DNA of 64,000 nt from Chondrilla cf. caribensis (lineage: Eukaryota > Porifera > Demospongiae > Chondrillida > Chondrillidae): positions 1,001,518 to 1,065,517 of the forward strand of contig OZ026551.1 in the NCBI GenBank assembly GCA_964020155.1. Direction: 5' to 3'. A program made the translations under genes and the position numbers. Below are positions 24,301 through 34,034 of this stretch, one piece after another; position 1 is the first letter of the stretch, and the number at the start of each line of letters is the position of its first letter. The notes beneath the pieces were generated by a model. The model was not told the origin of the DNA. It ran no database searches and worked only from the letters and a program-made list of their open reading frames with translations.

Positions 24301-24741
24301 TGCTTCAGAAGTGCATGCTGAAGTTTGGGAAGTGTATCCGTACTCGTGATAGGCGTCTGTATGGCAAGGTATGAATGTGTGAGTGTTTTATAGACAGGCG
24401 TTTATGTGTACATATGTATTATGCATGGCGCGCAGCTAAGGAAGGAGTATATTTGCATTTATCACAACAACCAATATACCAAAATGTATGCACATGCACA
24501 CACTCACAAACATGCAAGCATGCGCACATGCTTACACACACACCAGCATACACACATACACACACAAACACACACACAACACACACACACACACACACAA
24601 CACACACACACACACGCACATGCGTACAAAAACACGCACTCACACATGCACTGACCTTTGTAGTCTTCTCATTCACAGCCCACAAGCAGAGTCATAAAAC
24701 CAAGAAACTTCAAGTGCTACGCATTCCCATGTGAGCCATGA
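3312..24741 (+). CDS. Long secreted multi-VWC protein (gene 1, 29 exons, 12 VWC domains)
   Basis: Predicted secreted protein of about 957 aa. Exons: 3312-3366, 3485-3590, 3908-3941, 5370-5457, 5734-5806, 9503-9536, 10199-10377, 11102-11132, 12097-12269, 12684-12714, 13174-13343, 14075-14105, 14627-14799, 15257-15287, 15753-15922, 16655-16685, 17208-17380, 17769-17799, 18266-18435, 19097-19127, 19650-19822, 20450-20480, 21524-21693, 22236-22287, 22348-22520, 22846-22876, 23120-23277, 24161-24368, 24679-24741. All junctions are GT-AG and in phase. Exon 1 encodes the signal peptide [18 protein letters not shown]. Twelve VWC domains follow, each with ten cysteines (C, then DPCxxCxC, VC, C, C, CC, C) split over three exons. 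The last two exons encode a Cys-rich tail (10 Cys) ending CYAFPCEP. N-glycosylation sequons (NVS, NVT, NRT) recur. VWC-repeat proteins such as KCP and crossveinless-2 bind BMPs; no VWD, TIL or CHRD domain is visible, so orthology is not claimed. Exon ends are predictions. Confidence 0.85.
4141..4930. mobile_element. Insertion in gene 1 intron 3, possible non-autonomous DNA element
   Basis: The matching intron of gene 5 (45806-46142) runs straight through from the CA-rich tract and lacks this segment. The left end contains GGGATAGGAAAACGAATTCG and the right end, read in reverse complement, contains CAGGATAGGAAATGAGTG, so short imperfect inverted ends are visible. A 63-codon minus-strand frame (4594-4785) matches nothing I recognise. 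Boundaries are approximate. Confidence 0.45.
6045..6200 (-). mobile_element. tRNA-derived SINE-like element
   Basis: The reverse strand carries an A-box-like TGGCTCGGTGGTTATGGC and a B-box-like GGGTTCGAGTCCCGC about 35 bases apart, the internal Pol III promoter layout of a tRNA. The 5' and 3' acceptor halves do not pair, so it is not a functional tRNA. The matching intron of gene 5 lacks it. Ends are approximate. Confidence 0.5.
6961..7143. mobile_element. MITE with inverted ends and TA target site, copy 1
   Basis: About 180 bases. It starts CAGTGAAACC and ends GGTTTCACTG, with the inverted match extending about 26 bases (right end AGTGTTGGATTAGAGAGG). It is flanked by TA on both sides, as expected for Tc1/mariner-type MITEs. 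No coding capacity. Confidence 0.75.
8003..8185. mobile_element. MITE with inverted ends and TA target site, copy 2
   Basis: Near-identical to the copy at 6961-7143 and in the same relative position of the 1-kb tandem repeat, so it was copied by the segmental duplication and not by a second insertion. Confidence 0.75.
8810..9080. repeat. Degenerate GTTGGATTATAGAG repeats
   Basis: Repeated variants of TGTTGGATTATAGAG with irregular spacing. The core resembles the right inverted end of the MITEs at 6961 and 8003. The rest of the intron up to 9502 shows nothing beyond conservation with gene 5, for example ATCATCAAAACGATATT near 9388 and 48248. Confidence 0.55.
9537..10198 (+). other. Gene 1 intron 6, conserved with gene 5 intron
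   Basis: The segment 9780-10080 aligns by eye with 49400-49735 in the matching intron of gene 5 (shared GATCAGCCC, GGTCCAGGACAGAC, GGGGAGAACCATCATAA). No open frame or RNA gene is apparent. Conservation may simply reflect the age of the gene duplication. Confidence 0.5.
10667..10975 (+). repeat. G-rich minisatellite in gene 1 intron 7
   Basis: Tandem units of about 35 bases of the form GGGTGGACACAGATGGTGAT followed by GGGGGAAGGTGGGAG. The G-rich strand is the sense strand. Open frames across it arise from the repeat and are not genes. Confidence 0.9.
11583..11965. mobile_element. Interspersed element with CAAA-rich tail in gene 1 intron 8
   Basis: About 380 bases, flanked by a 9-base duplication ATTATTTCA (11574-11582 and 11966-11974). 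It starts TTACTAGCAAGTAAGCCC and ends in repeated CAAA followed by a (TA)n run. The tail and target-site duplication suggest a non-autonomous retroposed element. No coding capacity. Confidence 0.6.
13528..13792 (+). repeat. TACTAAC minisatellite, gene 1 intron 11
   Basis: About 15 copies of the 17-base unit GTGTGTACTAACCAGGA with a few variants (CTATCTAGG, GTTGCAGG). Each unit holds TACTAAC followed by CAG. Confidence 0.93.
13793..13950 (+). repeat. G-rich minisatellite, gene 1 intron 11
   Basis: Units of the form GGGTGGACACAGGTGGTG plus a GGGGGATAGGTGGGA segment, directly downstream of the TACTAAC array. Confidence 0.88.
16108..16525 (+). repeat. TACTAAC array plus G-rich array, gene 1 intron 15
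   Basis: Same two adjacent minisatellites as in intron 11: GTGTGTACTAACCAGGA units to about 16310, then GGTGGACACAGG/GGGGGATAGG units. Copy numbers differ from the other introns, so these arrays changed length after the 2.5-kb duplications. Confidence 0.9.
18620..18960 (+). repeat. TACTAAC array plus G-rich array, gene 1 intron 19
   Basis: Third copy of the paired arrays: TACTAACCAGGAGTG units to about 18790, then G-rich GGACACAGGTGGTGATGG units. Confidence 0.9.
20010..20340 (+). repeat. GGGGACAGGTGGT repeats, gene 1 intron 21
   Basis: Two G-rich clusters (20010-20120 and 20240-20340) separated by a second copy of TTATTATGGCATTAGGTGAG, so part of this intron is locally duplicated. Smaller versions of the cluster occur in introns 9, 13 and 17 at 12440-12560, 14990-15150 and 17570-17660. 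Confidence 0.8.
20573..21149. mobile_element. hAT-like non-autonomous element in gene 1 intron 22
   Basis: A 577-base insertion flanked by the 8-base duplication TATATAGC (20565-20572 and 21150-21157). Ends are imperfect inverted repeats: left TACCACTGGGCAGTAT, right in reverse complement TAGCGCTGGGCGGTAT. The other copies of this intron have an uninterrupted GGTATATAGCTTTG. The 8-base target site suggests the hAT superfamily. No transposase frame. Confidence 0.7.
21760..22140 (+). repeat. Diverged TACTAAC array, gene 1 intron 23
   Basis: Units of the form GTTTGTACTAACCAGGA, more diverged than in introns 11, 15 and 19 and without the G-rich partner. It matches the array in gene 4 intron 4 (41940-42280), consistent with both preceding a 52-nt exon. 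Confidence 0.88.
24541..24640. repeat. (CA)n microsatellite before gene 1 terminal exon
   Basis: Interrupted CA tract in intron 28, ending about 40 bases before the last 3' splice site. A matching, longer tract is in gene 5 (61917-62050). Confidence 0.9.
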
Positions 24742-24963
24742 AGACACATTTCTGGATCAATTCATTGGAGGATAGATTAACAGCTCAGTTATATAACATA
24801 TAATCGCTTTACTATCATTATAATGCTATTATGCATTACTATTCATTATCATTATAATACTATTATGCATTACTATTCATTATTAATACCAATAATCTAG
24901 TATTAATGGGTTTCCCGTCAAATGCATATGCCATTGATTTTTGTAGGTAAACCTATTGATAAT
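24742..24963 (+). other. 3' flank of gene 1
   Basis: Begins directly after the TGA with AAGACACATTTCTGGATCAA and continues AT-rich. The same sequence follows genes 2-5 (30705, 37572, 43543, 62166), so it is presumed 3' UTR and flank. I see no canonical AATAAA signal. Confidence 0.6.
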
Positions 24964-24972
24964 AGTACTTAT

Positions 24973-25747
24973 CACATGATGACGTCATACATCAAAGAGA
25001 CCGGTATGTTAGTAAAAAATTTACTAACACACCTAGCACGGTTAGTAAACCATAAGCGCCAAGGCGTTTACGCAAAGGTCATGGGAATCAATCAACTAAA
25101 TAAACTGTCAAGCGAAATGAATATCATTAGAATGAACGCCCGAAGTCAAGACAGTTACGAAAAATAGTAACAAGAACGCGAAGTTCGTTCAGAAATCGAA
25201 CCGTTCCTTTGTCGAAAGTATCAGATTAGAGTTCTTCCGGCCCTGGACTTTTTTGAAAAAAGCTCGTATATAACACACTGTTATATACGAACGCTTGTTG
25301 TGCGTCGTGTTCGTGGACGCTTCAAAAACCCTTCAAAATCCTCATCGTCCAAGGTGAAAACAAAAGCTACCTAGATTTAGCGAGATGATCCTCAGATTTA
25401 CCGGCTGAGATCCCGTCGTCATTCTTCCTCAGAAGATGCAGAATCGACCGCGCTTTTTTACGGGTTGACATGTGATAAACTAGTTACAACAGGAGCGTAA
25501 CGTCTTTAGATTTCGCTAGTAAATACTGCTTGTAGTCAGCTGCTGCTGTGAACCCTATACCATTCTTCCTTGAAAGATTCAAATTCAAAATCGAGCGCGC
25601 TTTCTAGGGCGCTTATTCTTGTGATAAACTAGTTACCACATAGCTTCTTTATGGCGTAACGTATTTACTGACCTCGCCCCTCGGGCGCTACGCGCCCTCG
25701 GGTCTCGATCAGTAAATACGTTACGCCCTAGAAGCCATGTGGTAACT
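24973..25747. mobile_element. Insertion with 9-base target duplication downstream of gene 1
   Basis: Flanked by AGTACTTAT at 24964-24972 and 25748-25756. The other gene 3' flanks lack it. Its right end is a long hairpin (25628-25750) whose arms ACTAGTTACCACATAGC and GCCATGTGGTAACTAGT surround a GCGCTACGCGCCCTCGGG loop. The 9-base duplication suggests a Mutator-like non-autonomous element. A frame across its left end (24922-25167) is not recognisable. Confidence 0.6.
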
Positions 25748-25756
25748 AGTACTTAT

Positions 25757-26157
25757 TATTATTAAAGTCCAGACCTATTAAAATAATAATGATAATTATT
25801 ATTATAATGTATAATTAATACATAGCAGTATACGTATATATGTGTACATTATATGATATTATAATGCATAGTATAGTACATGTATTATAATAATTGTGTG
25901 AGATGGAGTTGATAGAGTTGGACAAGTTGTATGGGAGGTCAAGGTGTACTACATGGCATTCTGAATGAATATTCTGCAGCTAACCGGTATCCCAGGTTGT
26001 GTGTGGAGGTGCTTAATATTTTTTTTCTATATACTGTATGGGCGAGTATAGGAGAGAAAATACTAAGCACCTTTTTGCATAGCTCATGGGAGAGGGTGTC
26101 TATCAACTTGATATTTCAGTCATGCAGACATAGCTGGTGACATGAACTAACAAATCG
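25757..26157. other. AT-rich spacer with one copy of the ~200-bp downstream repeat
   Basis: AT-rich up to about 25985, then one unit (GGTGCTTAATATTTTTTT, CTAAGCACCTTTTTG, TAGCTCATGGGAGAG) of the repeat amplified at 62690-63400 and also present at 44310-44370. No gene. Confidence 0.6.
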
Positions 26158-27440
26158 CATGCTAAATGAATCTGGTCTTATACATGCATGTATGCAGTGT
26201 GTGTTCATGTATTGATGTGTGTTCATGTGTATGTATACACATAAAATGGCTGCGATTGGGAAATTGTAGTGGATATATAAAGGGGATTATTTTGACAGCT
26301 AAAGCAGTGGTGGATTAACCAATATCCACTTTAACTGATAATAGTGGTGATATGTTGTGTGGGTGCCATGTACATGTGTTCATCATGTGTAATCCAACTT
26401 TGAAGCCAGCTGTTTACCTTTGAATCCATGGATTCTGACCTTGCTACAGTGTATACTCACTCACATTACATGCGATTCAAGGTCAACTGTTTACGCAATT
26501 GAATCCATGGATTCTGACCTTGCTACAGTGTATACTCACTCATATCACATGCGATTCAAGGTCAACTGTTTACGCAATCGAATCCATGGATTCTGACCTT
26601 GCTATATATGAACTTCACTACACGTGTAACACATACGATCCAAAGTCAACTGTTTACCCTTCCATGGTTTCTGTCCTTGCTATTCATTGCGATTCCTGTT
26701 ACGCAATCATTACCTGTGGGTCCACCTTTATGGTGGTCCTTCGGTACACCATACTCTTTGTGAGAGAAGTAAGACTCTTTGTACATCCACCTTTAGAATA
26801 TTATTGTGATCTCATTACTGACTGGGTCCACCTTTATGGTGGCTATCATAGCTTCCTTTGTGAGAAAAGCAAGACTTTCTGTCTATATGCACCTTTAGGA
26901 TGTTAACACTATCGTGATCTAATTCCTGACTGCTATGTCACTTTTGTGGTGGTTATCATAATAATATTACTATAATTAATATTGTATTGCTTCCTTTTTG
27001 AGACAGCAAGACTTTTGTGGTGGTTCATTGGTACACCCTTTGTGAGAAAGACAAGAATTATTTTTGTGTACACGCACCTTTAGGATGTTATTGGGACATG
27101 TCTGTACTGAAGCCATATAGTGCCATCCTATCACCCAACAAAGAATCCAAGAGACACATATGGGCAATGTCAGGAGGAGATTGAAAGTGCTAGTGCCATT
27201 GGTGAGGTTAGTCTGAAGGTGAGGTGATTGGAACTGTACCATTGACATCATATATGTATAGTGGTACACAGTGCACATAATAATGATTAAAATAATTTGA
27301 CCATAACTTCCTTGCACATCACAGCCTACCCATAGCTGCATACCATGGCATATATGTGAATATCCTATCATACTGAACATGTATAGTATGTACACAGCTA
27401 TACATTGGAACTACACACTCCACATGAAGACCACCTTAGA
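26158..27440. repeat. Duplicated intergenic block upstream of gene 2
   Basis: Aligns from GCATGCTAAATGAATCTGG with the block at 184-1716. It has a local triplication of the GAATCCATGGATTCTGACC segment (26430-26600). No conserved open frame. Confidence 0.78.
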
Positions 27441-27447
27441 CATATGT

Positions 27448-27600
27448 ACCTACAGTAGAATCTCACAATTAAGACCACATATGGGACCAGTTGAAGTACT
27501 GTAACAGTAGAACCTCATGATTGAGACCACCCATGGGACCAATTGAAGTACTGTAGCTCCAGTAGAACCTCACAATTTAAACCATCTATGGAACCAAACA
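27448..27600. repeat. 46-bp minisatellite upstream of gene 2
   Basis: Three or four diverged copies of the unit found in about 25 copies upstream of gene 1. Confidence 0.8.
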
Positions 27601-28023
27601 AAGTGGTTTCAATTGTAAGGTGGTCTTGATCCTCGGGGTGGAAAGTCCATGGAGTAATATAATGCAATTGCAATACAGGAAACCAGACCTAGGAAGGAGT
27701 ACATCCTATTCTGTAATGATAAAGGTGCTCCCTAGTTCTGAGGTGGTCCTATTACTGATGGTGAATATATTGATATTTATAACAATGTAGATACCCTGTG
27801 GCCCTTTTTGATGTTATATTGCGACATTCAAAGGTGATTGTTTTCGTTTCACAATAACAATATTATGGATGGCTTCCGGATCCCCTACCATCTAACCATA
27901 AGCATAGTCTCTATGATCTAACGGTGCAGGTCTATAAATTGCCCAACTGCTGCAGCAGTAGCATCATGAGTCAACCCGTAGCTGAATAACAGAATTCAGC
28001 AAGTTGAACAATCTCGAGGAACA
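27601..28023 (+). promoter_or_regulatory. 5' flank and TATA promoter of gene 2
   Basis: TATA box TATAAAT at 27933-27939, 91 bases before the ATG. The conserved ATTGCGACATTCAAAGGTGA lies near 27818. The CRE palindrome of gene 1 is changed to TGATGTTA. The leader ends CTCGAGGAACA. Confidence 0.68.
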
Positions 28024-30704
28024 ATGCTCGCCAAGTGCCTCCTTCTGTTGACTTTCGTGGGAACCGTCTATTGTGGAGGTAAATATGCCTGTGTGTAGCA
28101 TATAGCACACACATAATACATATCATTCGAGCAGTATTGTAATATACCGCACAGGATGTTTCATATTCTCAAGCTGTTTATCTCCCCCGTTCAACTCCAG
28201 TGGTCCCTCCCTCGCCTCCCCCAGGTTGTTATGATGATGGTATTACATACGCTGTTGGAGAGGAAATGCCCAGCCACCCTTGTCAACCCTGGTGAGCTAT
28301 CCTGCACGATCATCATCAGCAGGTTTTGTCCGCAGTAGAACTCCCACAACCTTACTGCATGCAGATTTATACCCTAATCTCTTCCTATGGCACACACTAT
28401 CATGTGTATACCTGTATGACATGGTGTACATTCACAGAGTGTTTGTTCTTCTTCATTTCTAGTCACTGCTCTGAATCAGGACCAGTGTGTGGAGTGAGTT
28501 TAATTTGACTATCACTCAATATTATTGTGATCACATCAATAAATTAATATTGTTGTAAACTATACTGTATGATAAATAGGAGGGGTATATAGCTTTAAAA
28601 TTATGACTGAAATGTTAATTTAAAAATATATTATTGTGGTAACAAGTAATTCGAGTTCAAAAACTCGTGGGGCTGCCGCCCCCGCACTTGAATTACTTGA
28701 GCGTCTTTATTAGGTTCAGAAGAACCTTCGCTGAAGTTATACGTTCGGGGAAGCTTCAGCTCACGAATTCCAGCCCAATTTCCAATTGTCGGCGTTCAAA
28801 AGATCTTTATTGCGCGCAATATAAATTATAATATAAATTAACATACCGGAAGTCGAATTGAAAACAATATAGGGGCTGCGGGCGGCAGCCCCTAAAAAGG
28901 ATTAATTTAGTACGCAATTGTCTTTGATGTGAACCAAATGTCACTTTCGGTGATATTCAGTTCTTGCTGGTCTCAGGGCTGGTTATTTTTTGAAATTAGT
29001 AACATGCCTTGGAAATTGTGTCATCACACTTTATGCCAAATACATGTCTACTACATTTTGTGACACTCTGTACAATGTACATGTATTTGGACATTATTTC
29101 TCTTAAACAATGGTGTAATATACAGAGGGAGCACTGGATGAACCTTGACTAGTGTGTATGACATTAGCAATGCGTATAAGAATTAAGGAATGTTCCTTTT
29201 CTCCACTCACTATTTCTCAGAGTGTTGGCTGTCCTCCCCTTCGATGCCCACCCCATCATTCCCTGGTGGAGGAGAAGGTATTTGGAGAGTGTTGTCCCAA
29301 CAGAACGTGTGTTCCTGTAACCTGTGAAGTTGATGGAGTCACTTACAAAGGTGGTGAACTGATTCCTGATGATAATCCATGTATAAAATGGTGAGTGTGG
29401 GCATGTATGTACTTGCGTATGTACATGTCCATTATGGTAACTGTCTGTAAGTCCATGTCATGTGTTTGTGCATAGGCTAGTAGTATCATACTATAGTGAT
29501 GTACGTATGGGAGGGAATGTTGGGTGTTGTAGATACGTCCCCACTTATACTCATGTTCTTGTAACCCTAACCATAGCCGGGAAGGTGTGTGTACAAACCT
29601 GGAATGTGTACCAATCAGGAGTGTGTACTAACCAGGAGTGTGTGCTAACCAGGAGTGTGTACTAACCAGGGGTGTGTAATAACCAGGAGTGTGTACTAAA
29701 TAGGAGTGTGTGCTAACCAGGAGTGTGTACTAACCAGGGGTGTGTAATAACCAGGAGTGTGTACTAAATAGGAGTATGTACTGATCAGGAGTGTGTATGA
29801 ACCAGGAGTGTGTATACCATATTGCGGGAAACTTTACATGGTTAAAATTATGCTTATTCGCAGTTTGGAAACAGGTGGTTGTGTGGGGACAGATGGGACT
29901 CAGAGACAGATATATACTCTCATCTCCACCTGTGGCACACACTAACACATCTATACCTGTATGGCATGGTGTACATTCACATAGTGTTTGTTCTTCTTCA
30001 TTTCTAGTCTTTGCACCGAATCAGGACCAGTGTGTGGAGTGAGTTCAAATTGAAATGTCACTTAATAATGTCATGATCACATCTGTATAATCACTATTGT
30101 TGTATACTGTACTGTATGATAACAGTACAATAGGAGGGGTATATAGCTTTGAGCTATTATAACTGATTCAGAATTATTATTTCATTCTGTGAATATTATA
30201 ATAATAAAATGATAAATTTTGTATGCAGTTGTCTTTGATGTGAACCAAATGTCACTTTCTGTGATCATAATTAGTTTTGGCTAGTCTCAGGACTGGTTAT
30301 CCTGTGAAAAAGCATGCCTTCAAGTTGGAATTTTGTCATTACATCGTATGCTATATAAAATCATGTCATTTGATGTTGTGTTCTCATCAGTGATGTTATA
30401 GGTATATCATACTACTTAGCTCATAAGAGTGTAATAGGGGTGGTAGTTTTATTATGACTGATATGTTAAATTTAGTATGAATGTAATCTCTAGCACAGTG
30501 AATGCACTGTTGAGTTCTTATTGTTGTGGTTCTCATTGCTGTTGTTGTTATTGTAATCAGTATCCCCCTCCCCCTTGTTGTTGTTGTTGTTGTTATTGTA
30601 ATCAGTATCCCCCTCCCCCTTGTTGTTGTTGTTGTTGTTATTGTAATCAGTATCCCCCTCCCCCCGACTCTACACAGTCTGTAGGTTGCCCGACTCCGCA
30701 ATGA
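28024..30704 (+). CDS. Short secreted VWC protein (gene 2, 6 exons)
   Basis: Predicted secreted protein of about 134 aa. Exons: 28024-28078, 28201-28291, 28463-28493, 29221-29390, 30008-30038, 30678-30704, all GT-AG and in phase. Exon 1 encodes signal peptide [19 protein letters not shown] Pro-rich linker (VVPPSPPPG) leads into one complete VWC domain (starting GCYDDGITYAVGEE). Then comes a half VWC of six cysteines, which stops after SVGCPTPQ. Relative to genes 1 and 5 it lacks the second VWC region, all later domains and the C-terminal tail. The stop TGA aligns with the stop of the long genes, in identical 3' sequence, so the truncation is a deletion and not a point nonsense mutation. Intact promoter, signal peptide and cysteine pairs argue for a functional gene; expression is unverified. 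Confidence 0.75.
28633..28897. mobile_element. Foldback-like insertion in gene 2 intron 3
   Basis: Interrupts an intron that is continuous in the paralogues. It contains GGGGCTGCCGCCCCCGC near the left and GGGCTGCGGGCGGCAGCCCC at the right end, which is nearly self-complementary. It shares TTCAAAAACTCGTGGG-type and GAAGCTTCAGC sequence with the gene 1 intron 5 repeats (6780-6960), so it is the same repeat family. Confidence 0.55.
29590..29815 (+). repeat. TACTAAC minisatellite, gene 2 intron 4
   Basis: GTGTGTACTAACCAGGA units with TAATAACC and TACTAAATAGG variants, with an internal duplicated group. Confidence 0.88.
30533..30677 (+). repeat. Three-copy 48-bp repeat at the last 3' splice site of gene 2
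   Basis: Three copies of a unit made of a (TTG)n run, TTATTGTAATCAG and TATCCCCCTCCCCC, ending at the acceptor of the last exon. Gene 3 has a single copy. Each unit contains a pyrimidine run and AG dinucleotides that could compete as acceptors. Confidence 0.8.
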
Positions 30705-31163
30705 AGAGACATTTCTGGATGAACTTATTCGAGGATGGATCAATAGCTCAGTTATTATAACATATAATCGCTTTACTATCATTATAATGGTAAATATTAT
30801 GCATTACTATGCAATATTAGTACAAATATTGATGTGATTCCTTTTGAATGCCATTCATTTTTGTAGACAAGCCTATTAATAATATTATTATCCACTTCAT
30901 TATTACTGTAATTGTGAGGGATTAATACAAGCATTATATATGGTATCGGATAATAATTCAATGCATAATAATAATAATAATTATTATTATTATAGTCTGG
31001 ACCTATTAATATAAAAACAAGAATTATAATGTATAATCAATATATAGCATTAATATTATACACATTATATGGTATTATAATGCACAGTATAGTACATGTA
31101 TTATAATCATTGTGTGAGATGAAATCAATACCAGTTGTATGGAATGCTGGATGAAGATTCTGC
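30705..31163 (+). other. 3' flank of gene 2
   Basis: Starts AAGAGACATTTCTGGATGAA after the stop, like the other family members, then AT-rich sequence with ATA/ATT runs near 30960-31010. No further gene seen. Confidence 0.55.
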
Positions 31164-31625
31164 AGCTAACCTGGGTTACTTTTGACCAAATGCTTTCTTC
31201 TCGAGGTTGAGGGCACAATGGCAGTAGCCAATACAATTGTACTAGGTATTTCCTGGTACGATTAGACATGCAATCTGTTTTCAGCCTTGAAATTCCCTCA
31301 TTTAACTCCCTTTCAGGAGAGACACTGTCTAGGGTTAGTGCTTATGGGCACTCATGACAGGAGAGGTTAAATGATTTTCATAACAGTTTGTGATGGTTTC
31401 CACCGAAATTTGATGGTTTGAATAGCTTAAAAGCAGGCTGTAGTAATTTCACGATGTTTTATTGTTATTTCTGTTTAACCATCCTTTTCCTTCAGTCAAT
31501 GTGTACGATTAACATCCTTTTAGCAGAGATACGTGGGACACATACATTGTCACGGTCGATGAAAGTAGAAATGTATGTTACAGGTGATGGTAACTGTTTC
31601 CCATAATAGTCTGTAATAGCTGCTC
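31164..31625. repeat. Intergenic block A, copy 1
   Basis: AACCTGGGTTACTTTTGACC, GAGGTTGAGGGCACAATGG and TTTCAGGAGAGACACTGTC segments recur at 32488-32790 and 38024-38330. No conserved frame. Confidence 0.75.
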
Positions 31626-31649
31626 CACACACACACACACACACACACA

Positions 31650-31734
<85 letters not shown>
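31626..31734. repeat. (CA)n(CT)n microsatellite
   Basis: About 27 bases of CA followed by about 80 bases of CT. The corresponding tract between genes 3 and 4 (38461-38752) is longer and arranged differently. Confidence 0.97.
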
Positions 31735-31736
<2 letters not shown>

Positions 31737-31739
31737 TGT

Positions 31740-33316
31740 GAGTGCCATGCACACGTGTTCATCACGTGCAATCCAAAATTGAAAGTCAGCAGCTTATCCT
31801 ACCATGGATACTGAACTTGCTATATACTCACCTATATAGCACATGCGATTCAAAGTCTGTTTACCCAATCGAATCCATCGATTCTGACCTTCCTATATAC
31901 CAACTACACTACACGTGTAACACATACGATCCAAAGTCAGCTGCTTACCCTTCCACGGATTCTGACCTTGCTATTCAGCAAAGCCTGTTACCTAATCATT
32001 GTCTGTGGGTCCACTTTTATGGTGGTTCACGGGTGTTTCCTTTGTGAGAGAAGCAAGACTCTTTGTGTACATGCACCTTTAGGATGTTATCGTGATCTAA
32101 TCCCTGTCTGCTGGGTCCACCTTTGTGGTGGTTAGCATTGCTTCCTTTTTGAGAAAAGCAAGACTTTCTGTGGTGGTTCATTGGTACTGGAAGAAAGACA
32201 AGAATTTTTGTGTACACACGCATTTAGGATGTTATTGGGACATGTCTGTACTGAAGCCATGTAGTGCCATCCTATCACCCAACAAAGAATCCAAGAGACA
32301 GACATGGGCAATGTCAGGAGGAGATTGAAAGTGCTAGTGCCATTGGTGAGGTTAGTCTGAAGGTGAGGTGATGGGAACTGTACCATTGACATCATACCAG
32401 TACACAGTTCACATGATAATGATTAAAATATTTTTATAATTAATTTTTGACCATTACTTCCTTGCACATCGCAGCCTACCCTTAGCTGCTAACCTGGGTT
32501 ACTTTTTACCAAATGCTTTCTTCTCGAGGTAGAGGGCACAATGGCAGTAGCCAATACAATTGTACTAGGTATTTCCAGGTACGATTAGACATGCAATCTG
32601 TTTTCAGCCTTGAAATTCCCTCATTTAACTCCCTTTCAGGAGAGATACTGTCTAGGGTTAGTGCTTATGGGCACACATGACAGGAGAGGTTAAACATTTT
32701 CAGTAACAGTTTGTGATGGTTTCCATCGAAATTTGATGGTTTGAATAGCTTAAAAGCAGGCTGTAGTAATTTCATGATGTTTTATTAATTACCCTACCAT
32801 GGCTACTGAACTTGCTATATACTCACCCATATATCACATGTGATTCAAAATCAACTGTTTACCCAATCGAATCCATCGATTCTGACCTTCCTATATATTG
32901 GTACTGTAAGAAAGACAAGAATTTTTGTGTACACACGCATTTAGGATGTTATTGGGACATGTCTGTACTGAAGCCATGTAGTGTCATCCTATCACCCAAC
33001 AAAGAATCCAAGAGAGACATATGGGCAATGTCAGGAGGAGATTGAAAGTGCTAGTGCCATTGGTGAGGTTAGTCTGAAGGTGAGGTGATGGGAACTGTAC
33101 CATTGACATCATACTGGTATGGAGTTCACATGATAATGATTAAAATATTTTTATAATCTATTTTTGACCATTACTTCCTTGCACATCGCAACCTACCCAT
33201 AGCTGCATACCATGGCATAAATGTGAATATCATATCATACTGAACATGTATAGTATGTACACAGCTATACATTGGAACTACATACTCCACATGAAGACCA
33301 CCTTAGACATATATGT
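31740..33316. repeat. Duplicated intergenic blocks upstream of gene 3
   Basis: One copy of the upstream block (31740-32470), a second copy of block A (32488-32790), then a second, internally deleted upstream block (32790-33316). Gene 3 is the only member with this local A-plus-block duplication. Confidence 0.75.
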
Positions 33317-33600
33317 ACCTACAGTAGAATCTCACAATTAAGACCACATATGGGACCATTTGCAGTACAGCAGAACCTCATGATTGAGACCACCCATGGG
33401 ACCAATTGAAGTACAGTAGAACCTCACCATTGAGACCACCCATGGGACCAATTGAAGTACAGTAGAACCTCACCATTGAGACCACCTATGGGACCAGTTG
33501 AAGTGCAGTAGCAGTAGAACCTCACGATTGAGACCACCTGTGGGACCAGTTGAAGTACAGCAGAACCTCACCATTTAAACCACCTATGGAACCAAACAAA
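33317..33600. repeat. 46-bp minisatellite upstream of gene 3
   Basis: About six diverged copies of the GTAGAACCTCACAATTGAG unit, some with the CCCATGGGACCAATTG variant. Confidence 0.82.
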
Positions 33601-34034
33601 GTGGTTTCATTTGTGAGGTGGTCTTGATCCTCGGGGTGAAAGTCCATGGAGTAATATAATGCAATTGCAATACAGGAAACCAGACCTAGGAAGGAGTACA
33701 TCCTATTCTGTAATGATAAAGGTGCTCCCTAAGTCTGAGGTGGTCCTATCACTGAGGCGGTCTTATAACTAATGTGGTCGCATTATTGAGGTGGTCCTAT
33801 TACTGATGGTGACTGTGGCCCTTCTTGATGTCATATTGCGACATTCAAAGGTGATTGTTTTCGTTTCACAATAACAATATTATGGATGGCTTCCCCTACC
33901 ATCTAACCATAAGCATAGTCTCTATGATCTAACGGTGCAGGTCTATAAATTGTCCAACTGCTGCAGCAGTAGCATCATGAGTCAACCTGTAGCTGAATAA
34001 CAGAATTAAGCAAGTTGAACAATCTCGAGGAACA
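33601..34034 (+). promoter_or_regulatory. 5' flank and TATA promoter of gene 3
   Basis: TATA box TATAAAT at 33944-33950, 91 bases before the ATG. TGATGTCATATTGCGACATT is seen near 33827. The leader ends CTCGAGGAACA, as in gene 2. Confidence 0.68.

Noticed and set aside
24922..25167. 81-codon frame downstream of gene 1
   Set aside because: It crosses the left boundary of an insertion, so it is a chance fusion of flank and element.
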